In this document: positions 50,544 to 63,706 of the stretch, one piece after another
How the letters are laid out: every line of letters starts with the position of its first letter
Position numbering within the stretch: the stretch's first letter is position 1
Program-made: the position numbers and the translations under genes
The notes under the pieces: generated by a model
Databases searched by the model: none
Told to the model about the DNA's origin: nothing
Seen by the model: only the letters and a program-made list of their open reading frames with translations
NCBI RefSeq assembly: GCF_958450345.1
Contig: NC_088780.1
Span: 26,373,667 to 26,437,666 of the forward strand
Direction: 5' to 3'
From: Calliphora vicina
Taxonomy: Eukaryota > Arthropoda > Insecta > Diptera > Calliphoridae
Length of the DNA stretch: 64,000 bases

Positions 50544-51852
50544 ACTATGTTAATAATGTCCATAGTTATGTTAACTACTGTTAATCGTCCGGTGGACAAT
50601 GTTTTTCCATAATTGTTTTATCAAATTTTTAATGATTTTTTCTTGTTATCCAGCGTTCCAAATTCACTAACTTCAAACGCGTGTAAAAAAAATCTAGCGC
50701 TGAACTAAAAAAAAGCCTTGAGGCTTTTGTTATAGAAGACGTAAGCTTTCATTTGCTTTTGGTTTCATCCCATTCCAATTCGGATTGTTCGATTTTGTGT
50801 CACAGTGTAATTAGAAGTCTCCAGAAATATAAAGTATGAAAACATGATGCAACTTTAAACCAGCCTTTAAAACCGTTATATTTGAATTCAAATACAATTT
50901 TTTTAACAATATTTATGACTGACCAAACAGTATTCCAGGGGGATATTTATATCATGCACCGATATTGCCCATTTTCAATACCAAACAAACCTTATAAGGT
51001 ATTAGTGGAACAATTCAGCCAGCTATTTCCTTTCGTATTTTCAACAGACAGACGGACGGACATTGTTAGATCATCGTAGAATTTCATAAGGATCCAGAAT
51101 ATATGTATATACTTTGGTGGGTCTAGGATGATGTGCTGTAATGACAAAAAAGCCCTATCTTTTTTGATTGTGGTTTATACCCATGTGTCCAATATACATA
51201 TAATAGAAGAAGGTTTAAAAATAAATTTTTTCGTTAGAATTTGTTTTTTGTTTGTCCCTATTATGATTTTTAGTTATTTACAAAATGTAAGTAATTAAAT
51301 TTATGCATATCTTTGATATTATTTCTGCCAATTTGGCTTTATATAAAATTTCCCAGAAATCAAAATAATAAAACTAAAACAACTTTGCTGTTATTCTTAA
51401 TTAAATATGTATCTCTAGCCTATTTTTTTTTTAATTTTGCTTAGTTTTAATTAGTTGGCATTTTGTGATATTTTTGTCTTTTCCAGTTTGTTTCATAAAT
51501 TTTATTGTTTTTTTGTGTGTGAGTACTTCTTTTGTATGGCTGTGGGCCTTTTTATTGCTGTTACTGTGAATATTTCGTAAAATTTGTGAACACAAACATG
51601 ACACACATAAATAACTAAGGATATATTTAGCTAAATCAGCAAAATATTCAACAAAATATTTACACAGTCTTTTGAATAATAAAATAAACTATGGTTGTAT
51701 TTAGTTTACATGTATATTAATGGATGTATGTGTTTATATGGTCAATATATAAATGTATGTGTGAGCATTAGGGTGGCTCTAGTCGATGGTAAACTAGATG
51801 CAAGTTTTTACATTTTTGAGAACAAAATTATAAAACACAAGTTAGAGCAGTA
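50544..51852. other. Intergenic stretch with a mini-me-like tail
   Basis: 51045-51130 carries CAACAGACAGACGGACGGAC, ATTTCATAAGGATCCAGAAT and TATATACTTTGGTGGGTC, a third mini-me-like core type. The rest is AT-rich with no recognised gene. Confidence 0.5.
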
Positions 51853-52668
51853 TATTCGGCTTTGCCGAATCTTAAATACCTTTCACCTGCATACAAATTT
51901 TTTAGATTGATATATATGGGAGCTATAATCAATTATAGGTCGATCATCATAGAATTAGGAATAGCGATTTTGGTATATATGGGGATTATTTATGACGAAT
52001 TTCAACTTAATAGCGATATTTATAAGATATTTATGCTAATTTAAGTGATTTCGGAAGTGAACTTTATATGGGGGCTATGGTCAAATATGGACCGATCCAC
52101 AAAAAAATTAGTGTTGTGATTTTTTTTAGCACGAAACTTATTTTTGCTGAATTTTGTATGGATACTGCAATTCTTAACGCATTTATAGACCATAGAACCA
52201 TATTTCGGGAAGAAATTTGCATGGGTGCTAGAAGAAATCATGAACCGATTCTTATAATTTTCACCAGAGTTAGTCCTTTTATTATAAAAATAACGTGTGT
52301 AAAGTTTTATGGTATTATCTGCAATATATTTACACAAATAACCAAAAATATGTGAAAATTGTAAATTTTTTTTTCGGTTGTCTCACATTTAGGTTCATAG
52401 CTCTGGTTGTACTGAACCGATTTTGCTGATTTTCAATACCAAACTGATTAGGGGAACAGTAAATATATTTTTTGCAAGTCTATCAATTTTGTTTGCGTAT
52501 TTTGGACGTGAGCGGACAGGCAGACGGATATGGCTCAATCGACTTAGAATTTCATAAGGATCAATAATATACTTTGTTGGGTCTCAGATGAATATTTCTC
52601 AATGTTACACATGGAATGACAAACTTATATATACCCTCATTCACCGCTTGTGGTGGTGTAGGGTATAA
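51853..52668 (+). repeat. Mini-me-like element, third subfamily, complete
   Basis: Head GTTAGAGCAGTATATTCGGC with hairpin ATTCGGC/GCCGAAT. Body with repeated TATGGGGGCTATGGTCAA-type phrases. Then GGACAGGCAGACGGATATGG, core CTCAATCGACTTAGAATTTC, and tail TTGTGGTGGTGTAGGGTATA. It combines a G-type head with an A-type tail. Confidence 0.82.
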
Positions 52669-53305
52669 AAACTGACGGATCTTATTTTTTGACAATGAGA
52701 AATTCGATTAAACGCATCTTCAAGACTATAGTTCTCAGTTATTGTAGGACACTGCAAAATTGGAACCAGTTTCATAATATGACTGGGTCTAAGATTCAAT
52801 AGTTACCGAAGAACTTGTCATAATGAGGAACATGATGAAAAGGTTTCTAACTTATTCTGTGAGTGTCCGTCTTTGGCTACAGTGAAAATTTCTACGTTTT
52901 TTTTTTTAAATTTTTCGTTCTAAATAACAAAGTGTAAAAAATTCCAATTCCTAAAAATCCCAAAAATGGTATTTTTTACAATTTTGGCCATAGGGTCCAC
53001 ATTTTCTATGGGACTGGGAAAATACTTTGGGGATAAATAGTGAACACAACAAGGTTTCCTAAACTGCTTTCGGTTTTCTGATCCCAGCTTTGGGATTTTA
53101 AAACATGTGGCCCAAACTTAAAATTTTGATAAAAAAATAGTTCAAATTCAGAAGGGCGTAGGTGAGACATATTCGAAAAATAGGACATGTTTTTTATATC
53201 AATATATTCTTCGCAATGATACCTTACAGAAAAACATAAAATTGTTACATGTTCCTAAAGAAATTTTTTTTAATAAAAAAATATTAATGTAACTTTCGCC
53301 CTTAT
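52669..53305. other. Intergenic stretch, nothing recognised
   Basis: AT-rich without a credible gene or repeat family that I can name. Confidence 0.4.
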
Positions 53306-53833
53306 CCCTTGAAGGTATAACCAGGTCTGTGTAGACCTTTTGCATATAAAAGTGTGTATAACATTATTGTTTTACTTTTTAGAGACAAATCCTTTCATGA
53401 CTTCCTGAAGCAACATTCTCCAAACACAATGAGCAAAAAATCGAACCGATTGTGGATCCTGGTTCGGCTTAATCCAGGTTTTCAAATATTTTGGTTCAAA
53501 CATCATAACCAGGTCTGTGCAGACCTATGAATAATTTGAACGTTAATAAAAATTAAAAAAGGAAACTATACTATTGGGTAGCTCTTTTCTATGTATAATA
53601 TAAGGAGATTCACACATTAATAATGCATGTGCATAATTGTGGTTTCATTGCATGTATTGAAAAAAACCGGTTTGTTTACAGCATTCACGTGTCAGGTATT
53701 CGTGCCTTGAATACCAAACAAACAAATTTATACATAATTTTAGGAGACCTGACTATGTATTTCCACACAAATCCCATATAGGTCTGCACAGACCTATACC
53801 GTTTAGCGCCAAAAATCCTTACACCTCCGAGGG
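53306..53833. mobile_element. piggyBac-like MITE with palindromic motif
   Basis: Right end CACCTCCGAGGG is followed by TTAA (53834-53837). Left end CCCTTGAAGG is preceded by TTAT (53302-53305), one base off TTAA. CCCT-type ends next to TTAA are the piggyBac pattern. The palindrome AGGTCTGTGCAGACCT occurs at 53323, 53511 and 53780 (one base change at the first; inner two bases inverted at the third). Confidence 0.72.
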
Positions 53834-54848
53834 TTAACTCTACTATTTTATGAATTTTTAAATTGAAAATCGTTTAGTTTTGTTACCATATTAGATATTG
53901 CTCTGAAGACCTAGCTGAGAGCTTTTCAAAAATATTAAATTCTTTGAAATTGGATGGGAAGCAAAAAAATGGCACGTGTTTAAAAAAGTTTACATGTCGA
54001 AGGTACCCTACTTTGCCCCTGAAGCATGTGTAAGGCCCATTTTAATAACTTGAACTCGAATTCTCCTTGGCTACACCATATCGGAGCTCCGTTAGGAGCA
54101 GCCATTTAAAACTGCTAGATTTATTTGATTTTGCCTCACTGTGAACTGTCATCACTCCTACTTAAGCTGTAAGAATGGCAGCATAACGAATCTTACGATA
54201 TGTTACGAGGAATATAGAAAATATTAAAATAGGAAAATAGTATTCAGAAAAACAATTGTATTTAAGTGTTTTTTATCTGAGAGATCTACTGATCTTCTTG
54301 TTACTTGAATTAGCCTAAAAAAGGCTAGCGGTAGTACAAATATTTTTAAGAAATGTTATTGAAACTAAAGCGAAAAAACGTCTCCACCCTAATGTAAATA
54401 TAAAACATACGATATCACAACCATTGGCTATTTACCATATGGTCCATGCAAACATTCAATGATGTTTATGATGATGACGACGATGATGTTAGATAGTTTC
54501 GCTCAATACATATTATTGACGTAATAGTGATATATTTGTTTAGACAGTATTGCCGTTTATGAAAAACATTTGATTACATTTGGGAAAGTTAATTAAAGTA
54601 CATAAATTGAATGATATAAAGGAGAAGAAAATGCAATATATTAGACTTAATTAAAGTTGGCTGAAAATTGCTAGTAATTTTGTCGATACCAAATATGATA
54701 AGAGATTTATGTGAGTTGAAGTGATTTTCGGAAGTGGACTATTGTCCGCATATGGACCGATTAGAATGTGATTTCAACTTGCATGAAATTTGTTTCTGTT
54801 CAATGAATTTTAAAATGTATGTCTGTTAAGTCCCTATTTCAACAATAT
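53834..54848. other. Intergenic stretch, nothing recognised
   Basis: No credible coding frame. A short GATGATGACGACGATGATG run is at 54470-54488, and a mini-me-like phrase (GTGATTTTCGGAAGTGGAC) at about 54720. Confidence 0.4.
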
Positions 54849-55067
54849 AATTGGGGTATTCACACGGTATCCTATTAGTCGTATTGTCATTATATCCTAA
54901 TATATTATAATAGTTGTTGTTGTGTTTTAAACAAAAAAAAGAATTATAGTCTTATTAGTTTAGAACATTTTTGTTTGAAACACAATAAAAATTTGATTAA
55001 ACTATCATAATATATTAGGACATTATGACAATATAACCAAATAGGAGACCGTGTGAATACCCCAAAT
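54849..55067. mobile_element. Palindromic MITE O
   Basis: Perfect ends TGGGGTATTCACACGGT and complement. Arms of about 90 bp share TAATATATTATAATAG-like and ATTGTCATTATATCCTAA sequence. The target duplication is unclear (AAT on both sides). A diverged second copy lies at about 61115-61345 inside the Mutator-like element. Confidence 0.85.
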
Positions 55068-56210
55068 ATTTCCCGCCCAAAAGTAAAGTTGGGGGAAGGT
55101 AATAAAAATTTTTCCCTTAATACATTAAATACGATTAGAATTTTCATCCAACTTTAACAAAATTCTTAACCTGTTGATAAAACTAAAAAATTACAACCAT
55201 TTATTTAATTACAAAATCCATAAAATTTGATTTACCCAAATGTAAGTATGCATAAGAAAATAATTAGAAAATTTAATATAATATCTCATAAAAATCAAAT
55301 AAAATAAAATTTTAACAATTCAGTCTTTATTGTTTCAACCAATAAAACATACAAACAAACATAATGTTTATGTAACAAAATTAATAGGTTACTGGCAGCA
55401 GTAGCATAATATCTACAAAGCTCTTAAAAAACTATCTAACCTTTTAATCAAATTAGGAATTTGGAAACTAAAAACCCCAATAAATGAAGTCAATTTGTAT
55501 GGTTTAGGGGATTTTATTGTGTAAGTTTTTGACTCTCGTTTTTGTTGTTGTACATGTTATTCTTAATGTTGTTGTGTCTGCTTTTGTCTATTGTTTGTTA
55601 AATTAGGGAAATCTAATGAGTCAATATGGGCAGTATGAAAACCTCAAACTATTTGGCCACACTCATGTTGTTTTGGATACTAAAATGCCAACCAAAAATG
55701 ATTTTAATTAATTAGGCTTTTATGAGGCATGCATCCCAGATACTAACACTCATACACAAAAGCACACTCATACATACATATTACATAAACATAAAACATA
55801 GTTTAACACACATAGATACATAAAAAGCTACAAATAAATATAAAACTAAACTAATACATACATGCTAATAAAATGTACTATATTTTAGAGAGAGAGAGTA
55901 AACATAAAATCACACACATCAAAATGTCCTTTTTCGCCATGTTTGTTAATACTCGTATCGGGAAGTTAAATTTCAACATAAAATCAAGCACTAAAACACA
56001 TGAAAATATGTAAGTACACATGTATGAATGCTTGAGCTAAAATACACCAACATCCTTAATAAAAAATGTTTTAGTTGAACGAACAATTTGCATTTGTTGG
56101 AGGGTAATAAGTTTTAAGTTCTTTAAAATCTGTTCAGATTACAATAAACTAAGGATGTGAATTGTAATCCAAGTTCGATGTTTTGTTTATACCGACCACT
56201 GATCTATATC
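55068..56210. other. Intergenic stretch, nothing recognised
   Basis: AT-rich. Short CACACT/CATACATA and (GA)n runs lie at 55740-55910. No gene supported. Confidence 0.4.
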
Positions 56211-57330
56211 TAGGGTATTCATTCGACTAATCATCGTTCGATTAATCGAATAATTTCTTACGAATAATTATTCGAACAATTTAAAAATGGCCATTTTCGA
56301 ATAACGAATAATTCGAACGATTTTATTTAGAATAACCGAATAAAACGAATAAATGTTCATATATAATTTCTAATTTAAATAAGTAATAATGACTCACAAA
56401 AATTGTATTGTTTTTGAAATTCTACAAAAGGACTTTCGATCACTGTAGATGAGTGTTCCGATAGCTCCTTCTATAAATATATAAATATTACTGCAAGAAG
56501 TTACAATTCTAAAAACAAGTCTTTCAAAATTTTTAACTTAGGACTTGAACCAATGAAAATAAAAGATACGGAATAAAATATTTGTTATTTAGCTGGCGAA
56601 ATATTAGAAGAATCGCAGTTAATAATCGAAATTTTAACTTAGATTAAAGTGGAGTTGAATGTGATTTTGAACCGGTAGCCGAAAGTGATATTAAGGATGA
56701 CATTTATAATGATTACATTGAAATATATGAAGGCCATGATCTTAAAATATATGTATATATGTGATGTTATTAACCGAATACGTAATTGAAATCTAAAAAA
56801 TATATAAACTAACGTTTTGTTGCAAGAAAAGCATGGAGTTCGTTTTATACATGATTTTGAACATCGTTGAATGTCTTTGTCTAACATGGTAATAAACTTT
56901 TTCGGAGATTCGGCAACGTTGATAGAGTTTGATGTATAATACAATTTGTTATAAATAATTTAGAAATAGTGAATAATTAATTTACTAAAGAATTAGTTAC
57001 TCAGTTTAAAACCCGAATTAATGAACGACATAAAAAAGTTCTTAATACGTTTATATTGTATTTGAATTCAGAATCATGTCCAACTAGCTCAAATGGTTGA
57101 AAGCATAGCTGAAAAACAGAAACTAAAGGGTTTGCTAGTCAATTGTTCGGGAGTTAATCTGATTGGAATATTTCTGTTGAAAATTTAATGATGGACTTTG
57201 TTTTCGAATGTTTTTTAACATTTTCAATACTTGATTTGTTAACTTTAACGTTATTTATTGTTTTTCTTTAACTATTCGAACAAGTTAAAATCTCTTATTC
57301 GAATTATTCTTTTTATTCGAAAAAAAGAAA
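56211..57330 (+). mobile_element. hAT-like element C, copy 2, 3'-truncated
   Basis: Starts TAGGGTATTCATTCGACTAA and follows copy 1 through the transposase remnant (SITVDECSDSSFYKY near 56430; TQFKTRINERHKKVLNTFIL near 57000), losing the right TIR after TTATTCGAATTATTC. Confidence 0.85.
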
Positions 57331-57690
57331 AAAAATTTTTTGTTAAAAAAAAAATTGTGTGAAAAAATTTTTTGTGAAAAAATTTTTTTAATAAAATTTT
57401 ATGAAAAATAGTAGACAAAAATCGAGGAAGTCGCAGTTTTTTTTTTTGCCAAATTTTCTCAATTTTAAATAGCAATATAAGACAATAACGGATATATTGA
57501 TGTATAAATCATTTATAACTTGATTTTAAAGTTGTTCACGGGAATTCCCGCGACAGGAAATCCTGGGAATTCCGCAAAATTTTTAATCCCGGGAAATTGA
57601 GTGAGAATTCCCAGAAATTATTTTCTTCAGTTTTATGAGATGTATTTTGAACTTGACTTTCTCTAAAAGATGCTTGACTCTAAAAAAAGA
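57331..57690. repeat. CCCGGGAA-type repeat cluster
   Basis: 57540-57620 has ACGGGAATTCCCGCGACAGG and CCCGGGAAATTGAG. Similar clusters lie at 58855-58915 and 60230-60300. They may be subterminal repeats of an unresolved hAT-type element. Confidence 0.45.
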
Positions 57691-60053
57691 AAATTTCAAT
57701 AATTTATATTTTTGAGTGATTTTCGGAAGTGGGCCTTATATGGGAGCTATGACCAATTATGGACCGATCACCATGAAATTGGATCGTGTGATTTACGTCT
57801 ATATGAAAGTTAACTATTTTGAATTGTGTGTGTATACCTACATTTTAAAGCGATTTATGCAAGTTAAAGTGATTTTTGAAAGCGAGTCTATATGGGAGCT
57901 ATGAGTAATTATGGACCGATCGTAACAAAATTTGGTGACATGAATTTTGTATATATAAAACTTATTTGGAGCGGAATTTGTGGAGAGACATATATAAATT
58001 AAACATTTATGACCGATAAAGTCCAATTCCGGAAGGACATTTGTATGGTGGCTAGGTCAAATAATGGACCGATTTCAGCCGGTTTCAATAGGCTTGGGCC
58101 TTGGGACGAAGAAATAATATGTACCAAATTTGATCGAAATATCTTCAAAATTGCGACCTGTACTCTGCGCACAAGGTTTACATGGACAGCCAGCCAGACG
58201 CACAGTGGGAGAAAACCGTAATTTAGTGGAACTAAATTCGTATCTTCGTATTAATTTCATTTATATGGAATTATTGCAGGCAAGGAGGTAAGCTAATAAA
58301 GTAATGCAAAATGGGTACTGCTACTTCAGAAGAATGAGCGGGAGAGGCTGCTAAACTACACTACCTCGGAAGAAATTCTATACTATTTTCAATTGTATGA
58401 AATTATTTTAATATATCTTTCAAAAAATTTAAATTATATAAGTAATTTTATTTATAGCAAGTAACTATTTAAATCTATAGATTTTGGACATTTACCCTAT
58501 TGCCGTCATAGGTCGAAATATTCATATAAAATTAAAAATTTTTTAGTTTTATTTTATTAATAAGTTTATTTTTAAAAACGAATAACAATTATTAGTTATG
58601 AAATGATTTTATTTCATTATTATAAATAATTTAGTTATAATTAAACAATGAAATAAAGAGTAATTAAGCTAACTAACACTTGTTAGAATTTTGTGAATTT
58701 TTATTACGAGATTTTTAAAATTTATTTAAATTATTCGACTTCAGAGTCTGATGAATCATTAGGAAGTAATGGATCCAACAAAAGTTGCCTAACATCTTTC
58801 GATAACGGTTCCACTTTTTTATAGCTTGCAGATGAAAATAGAGATGCTAATCGGGACTGAAATCCCGACCCGGGGTTTCGGGATTTTCGGGAAATCTAAA
58901 ATCCCGAAAATTATGAGAAAGAAACGTACAGAAAGAAACGTGTCTTTACAATTGAAAGAAAATTTTTTATTTAGCAATTAATTTTTTATTAGACACCAAA
59001 AAGCTTAAAATACTTGCATGAGTACATTATATAAGAACAAATAACAATAACGATAGGTCTAAGATCAAATCCTATTTTGCGCATTTCGTCTTTTATCCAA
59101 TGATATTTCAGTATTTTTTTATTGGATAAAAGGCGAAATACGCAAATATTATATTTTTAATCTAAATAAAGCACTACCATATTTAAAAGGACTCATCATT
59201 TTAAGGCAAATTTGGTATATGAGCATTTGTTTTTAGCAACTTGTAAGTAGTTAGAATTACATAAATTTCATTCTTATATAATGTAATTACCAATAACACT
59301 TCTTATATACAATCTTAAAAAAATAAGGAACAAATTTAGTACGATTTTGTACATCGTCCTAACGAAAATAATTTCTTAAAAAAATTATATAAATTCACCT
59401 CGCACTTTTTCGCAGCTAAATTTTTTACCATATGCAGTCTGTAATATGGCCTTGAAATTGGTAAAAAAATTGCATCTTGCAAAAACTGCATCTCACAGCA
59501 TTAGTAACTGGCAACCTTCCGAAAATTCAAAAAGTAAAAAAAATAAAATTCTATAAGAATATGGCCATTAGTTATCACAAATAGCGGAAAATATATTTTT
59601 ATTTTTCTGATTTACCAAGCCTCATATTCCATCTACATAAAAAAAAGTAAAAATACAACTTAAATAAAACCTTATACTATCCAGGTTAATAAAAACTTTG
59701 AAACCAATTCTTCATAAAAAAAATTTCTGAAATATTTTTTACATTTAAATAGTTGTCAATACCAAACCACTAAAGTTATTAATAAATGTTAAATATTTTT
59801 AAGTACAGCAACAACTATAGATTGAAACTACATAACAATAAATCAAATATGCAAAAGTTTTTTTTTTTATTTTGCGCCACTAAATTGTTGATTTCTCCCA
59901 CAGTGAGACGGCCGGACATCGTTTAATCGACACAGAAAGTGATTCTAAGTCGATTGGTATACTTTAAGGTGGGTGTTACACTAATATTTTTGAGCGTTAC
60001 AAACATCTGTACAAACGCATTATACCCTCCCCACTATGGTGGTGTAGGGTATA
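57690..60053 (+). repeat. Mini-me-like element A split by T1 copy 3
   Basis: The 5' part 57690-58200 ends GGACAGCCAGCCAGACG. The 3' part resumes at 59906 with AGACGGCCGGACATCGTTTA and ends CTATGGTGGTGTAGGGTATA. The insertion therefore hit the GTCY run. Confidence 0.88.
58201..59905 (+). mobile_element. Transib-like element T1, copy 3
   Basis: CACAGTGGGAGAAAACC ... TTTCTCCCACAGTG with an exact 5-bp TSD AGACG (58196-58200, 59906-59910). An internal insertion or replacement at about 58838-59150 includes hairpin Q (59055-59145) and CCCGAAA-type sequence. Confidence 0.85.
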
Positions 60054-60860
60054 ATAAAATATTAATTTTTTGCGAATTAACTGAATTAATTGGAATTCAA
60101 GGAAGGTAAAACAAAATCTAATGGAAATTGAAGACATATAACCAAAATTACTAATCTTGTCAGTTTATCTCTTTGTATTAGATTTTGATTGGAAGTCTAC
60201 ATTCTTAAAATTGAATAATTTGTTCTAGACTGGATTTCCCGGAATCCCGGAAAATTTCAAAATGAATCCCAATTTCCCGGGAAGTGGAGAAGTACGGGAA
60301 AAGAAAAGACTCTAGCTGATTTCAACATACAGAATAACGATCCTGAATATTTATACTTTATAATTTTTTTTTTCGTTAGTGATTTTCGGAAGTGGGCCTT
60401 AAATAGGAGTGATAATGATTGGAACCATAGCCCCAATTATGTATCGATCGTCATAAAGTTTGGCGACGTTACTTCAGTGTACATGAAACTTATTTGTATT
60501 AAATTTAATGCTAATATCGATAGTTTTAAGAGCTTTGTGCTCATTAAAGTGATTTTTGGTAGTGGACTTTATATGAAAAATATGGTTAATAATGGATTGA
60601 TCAGCAAAAAATTAAATATGATTTCCTTTTATAAAACACTTATTTGTGGAGGAATTTGTGTGGATTCTTATGGCATTTATGACAAAAAAAGGTAATATTT
60701 CGGGAGAACTTTTGTATGGGGGCAAAGTAAAATAATGGAACAACTTCAACCAGTTTCAAATGTATTCAAAATTCCGGTGTATACTTTGCGAACAAGGTTT
60801 ACATGCACATCCACACAGTAAGGGTGACGGATGGATATAGTGGTGGTGTAGGGTATATAT
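60054..60860 (+). repeat. Diverged mini-me-like element A
   Basis: Starts about 60380 (GTGATTTTCGGAAGTGGGCC) and ends GGTGGTGTAGGGTATATAT at 60860, next to the Mutator-like insertion. The GTCY run is eroded. 60054-60379 holds a CCCGGGAA cluster and otherwise nothing recognised. Confidence 0.7.
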
Positions 60861-62123
60861 GGCGGCATGAAATAACCCCCCACGAAATAACACCCCAAAA
60901 ATAAAATGAAGTAACCCCCTAAAATTTGGGGTCTTATTTCATATGCAATAAAACCCCAGTTTTGAAAATGAAATAAGACCCCAACGAAATGAAATAATTC
61001 CCCAAACAGAAATGAAATAACACCCCATTATTGGGGTCTTATTTCATATGAAATAGAACCCCAATTTTTAAAATGAAATAAGTCCCCAAACACAGTGAAG
61101 GTGATCAAAAACAATTGGTGGTTTCAAACGGTATGCTATAAGGTCATATTTAAACACATTTTTGTTGTTTTTCAAACAAAAAAGTTTTAATCTAATAAGA
61201 CTTTTTGAACTACATATTTTTATTGTTTTATCATAAAATAACACTTTTTGTTCGAAGTACAACAACCATTTTGTTTAAACTATCATAATATATTAGGACA
61301 TTATGACAATATAACTTAATAGCAGATCGTTTGAATCCAACAAATGTGCTTGTAGCTTTCTTATTTTGTGTTGAAATCTCTTTTAAGACTTTTGGATGAA
61401 ATAAAAACTATATCTATTTCAATACGAAATATATTTGGGTTTAATGAGATTTGTTAAAATATTGATTTGTAAATATATTTTGAATTAGTGTAATATTTTG
61501 TAATCAAGCGCCGAAGGCGAAAAATTGTGTAAAAAATAAAAAATCGCCCGATTTTTTATTTTTTACACAACAATATTAACAAATAAACAATTTACAAAAC
61601 AATATTTCAACTAAACTTGTTTTAAGTTAAACCTTATAGCTCTTATTAAAAAAGTTAGAGCAGACTAAATATACAAATTTCCTATGAAAAAGTAGACCTT
61701 TTTTAAAATTAAAATCTTTTTAATTTTTATTTAGTTAAATATGAGAAAATAAATTGAATTGTTTTCTCAGAAAGTATTTTAAAACACCATTAGACATTTA
61801 GAAAAAAATATTTTTTAACTAATATTTAAATTATCACGATCTTATCTCTGCGAAATTATCACTTCAACTGATATCACAATTTTTTTTTTGTGAATGGTAA
61901 ATACAAGTTCTTTATAAATAAAAAAATTAAATTATCCCCCAAAATTTATATTGGGGACTTATTTCATATTGATTTTTTGGGGTATTATATCATATGAAAT
62001 AATACCCCAAAAAATTAAATAACACCCCAAAAATCGTTGTTGTTGCTCTCTGTACTAATTTTTGGGGGGTTATTTCATTTTATTTTTGGGGGATTATTTC
62101 GTGGGGGGTTATTTCATGCCGCC
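60861..62123. mobile_element. Mutator-like MITE F with 9-bp TSD
   Basis: TIR of about 60 bp starting GGCGGCATGAAATAACCCCC, nearly perfect at the other end. Exact 9-bp TSD GGTATATAT (60852-60860, 62124-62132). Repeated ATGAAATAACACCCC-type units fill both ends. A 22-bp-arm perfect hairpin (61525-61570, loop CC) and a palindromic MITE O relative (61115-61345) lie inside. A 9-bp duplication points to Mutator; no transposase was found. Confidence 0.88.
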
Positions 62124-62199
62124 GGTATATATACTGTTTTTATTCCTAGGATTATTTTTTTTTATTGAACTATACATTGGTCTAGGGTATATATGAAAC

Positions 62200-62690
62200 T
62201 ATATAGTCGTATGGCTTTCACAGCTTTGTGGTTGAATTTCTTTGACGTAGTCTTCAATTTTCTCCTTTAATTCGCGGACGGTTGTTGACTTGTTCTCATA
62301 GAGCTTTGACCTTAAATAACCCCATAAAAATAAAAATTCTAGTCATGGAAATTATAGAGTACACCAGGGAATGTCCATCAATAATTTAATTGTTTTACTG
62401 GCTGTTGAAAATTCTTTAATATCAATATTTATGAAGAAAGAACTATATTATCGGTCATTATATTGAGCAGCAGTCACTGCTTGACCAGCCTCATTTTCAA
62501 AGAATGTTGATAGCTCCAGATCAAAATCAGCACCAACGATTGTCATGTTGTAGATGTATTTGATTTTCAGCGCCCATATGTGGGTTACCTGAAACTAAAA
62601 TTTTGACGATTAACAAAGCCATCAAGGTGAAAATGTGCTATATCGTTCAGAATGATTTTGCTCGAAAAATTTCATGATGTCCACCACCAA
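62200..62690 (-). pseudogene. Tc1/mariner-type transposase remnant
   Basis: From right to left the minus strand reads AHFHLDGFVNRQNFSFR, NPHMGAEN, FFENEAGQAVTAAQYNDR, then GYLRSKLYENKSTTVRELKE and KIEDYVKEIQPQSC, in the order of a DDE_3 transposase. Several stops and frame changes; the DGA block is missing. Confidence 0.85.
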
Positions 62691-62784
62691 AAACATAAAT
62701 ATTGATTTTGTAATTCCGTTTGTTACACATCGACATATTGATCGTAGACTCACAAAAGTATATATAGATTATACTAGGTTATAT

Positions 62785-63160
62785 AGTATTCAAATAATTC
62801 GAATAATTCGATCACACGTTTAAAATTAATTTAATTAATAAAAATTTTAAATTAAAGAATGAAGTTTTGATTTAAGTTTTTTAATATTTTATTGTTAAAG
62901 AAAAACAAAAAATAACCTTAAAGTTAACAACTCAAGTATTCATAATGTTAAAAAATAGTCGAAAACAAAGTCCATCATTAAACTTTCATAAGAAAAGTTC
63001 TGATCAGATTCACTCCCGAACAATCTACAAAATAATTGAATAGCAAAAATTTTAGTTTCCGTTTTGAAGTTATGCTTTAAAAAATTTGAGCTAGTTGGAC
63101 ATGACATGTTGGGATGAAAAATTGATGGCTGCAAAAACGATTCTATGGGTCGCAATGCGT
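62785..63160 (-). mobile_element. hAT-like element C fragment, minus orientation
   Basis: The right end region (ATTCGAATAATTCGATCACA) leads into the C-terminal transposase segment, read on the minus strand as SCPTSSNFLKHNFKTETKIF and SLMMDFVFDYFLTL, matching copies 1 and 2. Confidence 0.75.
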
Positions 63161-63700
63161 AAAGCTTCGCTAATAATTATACTAATGTGACATCTTCTGT
63201 TTGTTTCATAAATGAAACCTTTTTATTTAACAAGTATTGTCTTTTAGTGATTTCTCTTTGCTGCAACGTTAAGCTATATTTGTTGCAAAACTCTATAAAG
63301 TTCATTTAATTTGAAGCATTTGGTTGCGTATTCTCTATTATTTTTTTTATCTATTATTATATGGAAAAAAATCTATAAATTAAATTTCTTTTCTTTTCTG
63401 TTGAAAATCTCATAACTGCTAAGTCGATCATTTTATTAGGTCATTGTCATGATTTCATTTAATTTCTTCTCTTGTAATTCTATATTTATAAATAAGTGTG
63501 TGTAAGAATATCGTTGGTTCATTTTGATTACGATGACATTTTACAACTTTAATACAAATAATAGCAGCTGAACGATGATAGTATATTGTGCAAAGTTTTT
63601 TGCGTGTCCTGTTAGCTGTTGTGTGAAAAAGTGTGAGAAATACTTGGGTAAAATAAAATTAGTTAGCTTTACATTTATGGACCATAATTTCCCTTATGAC
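63161..63700. other. Right-edge intergenic region
   Basis: No repeat recognised. Possibly the upstream region of the gene that may start at 63.7 kb. Confidence 0.35.
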
Positions 63701-63706
63701 TGGCAG

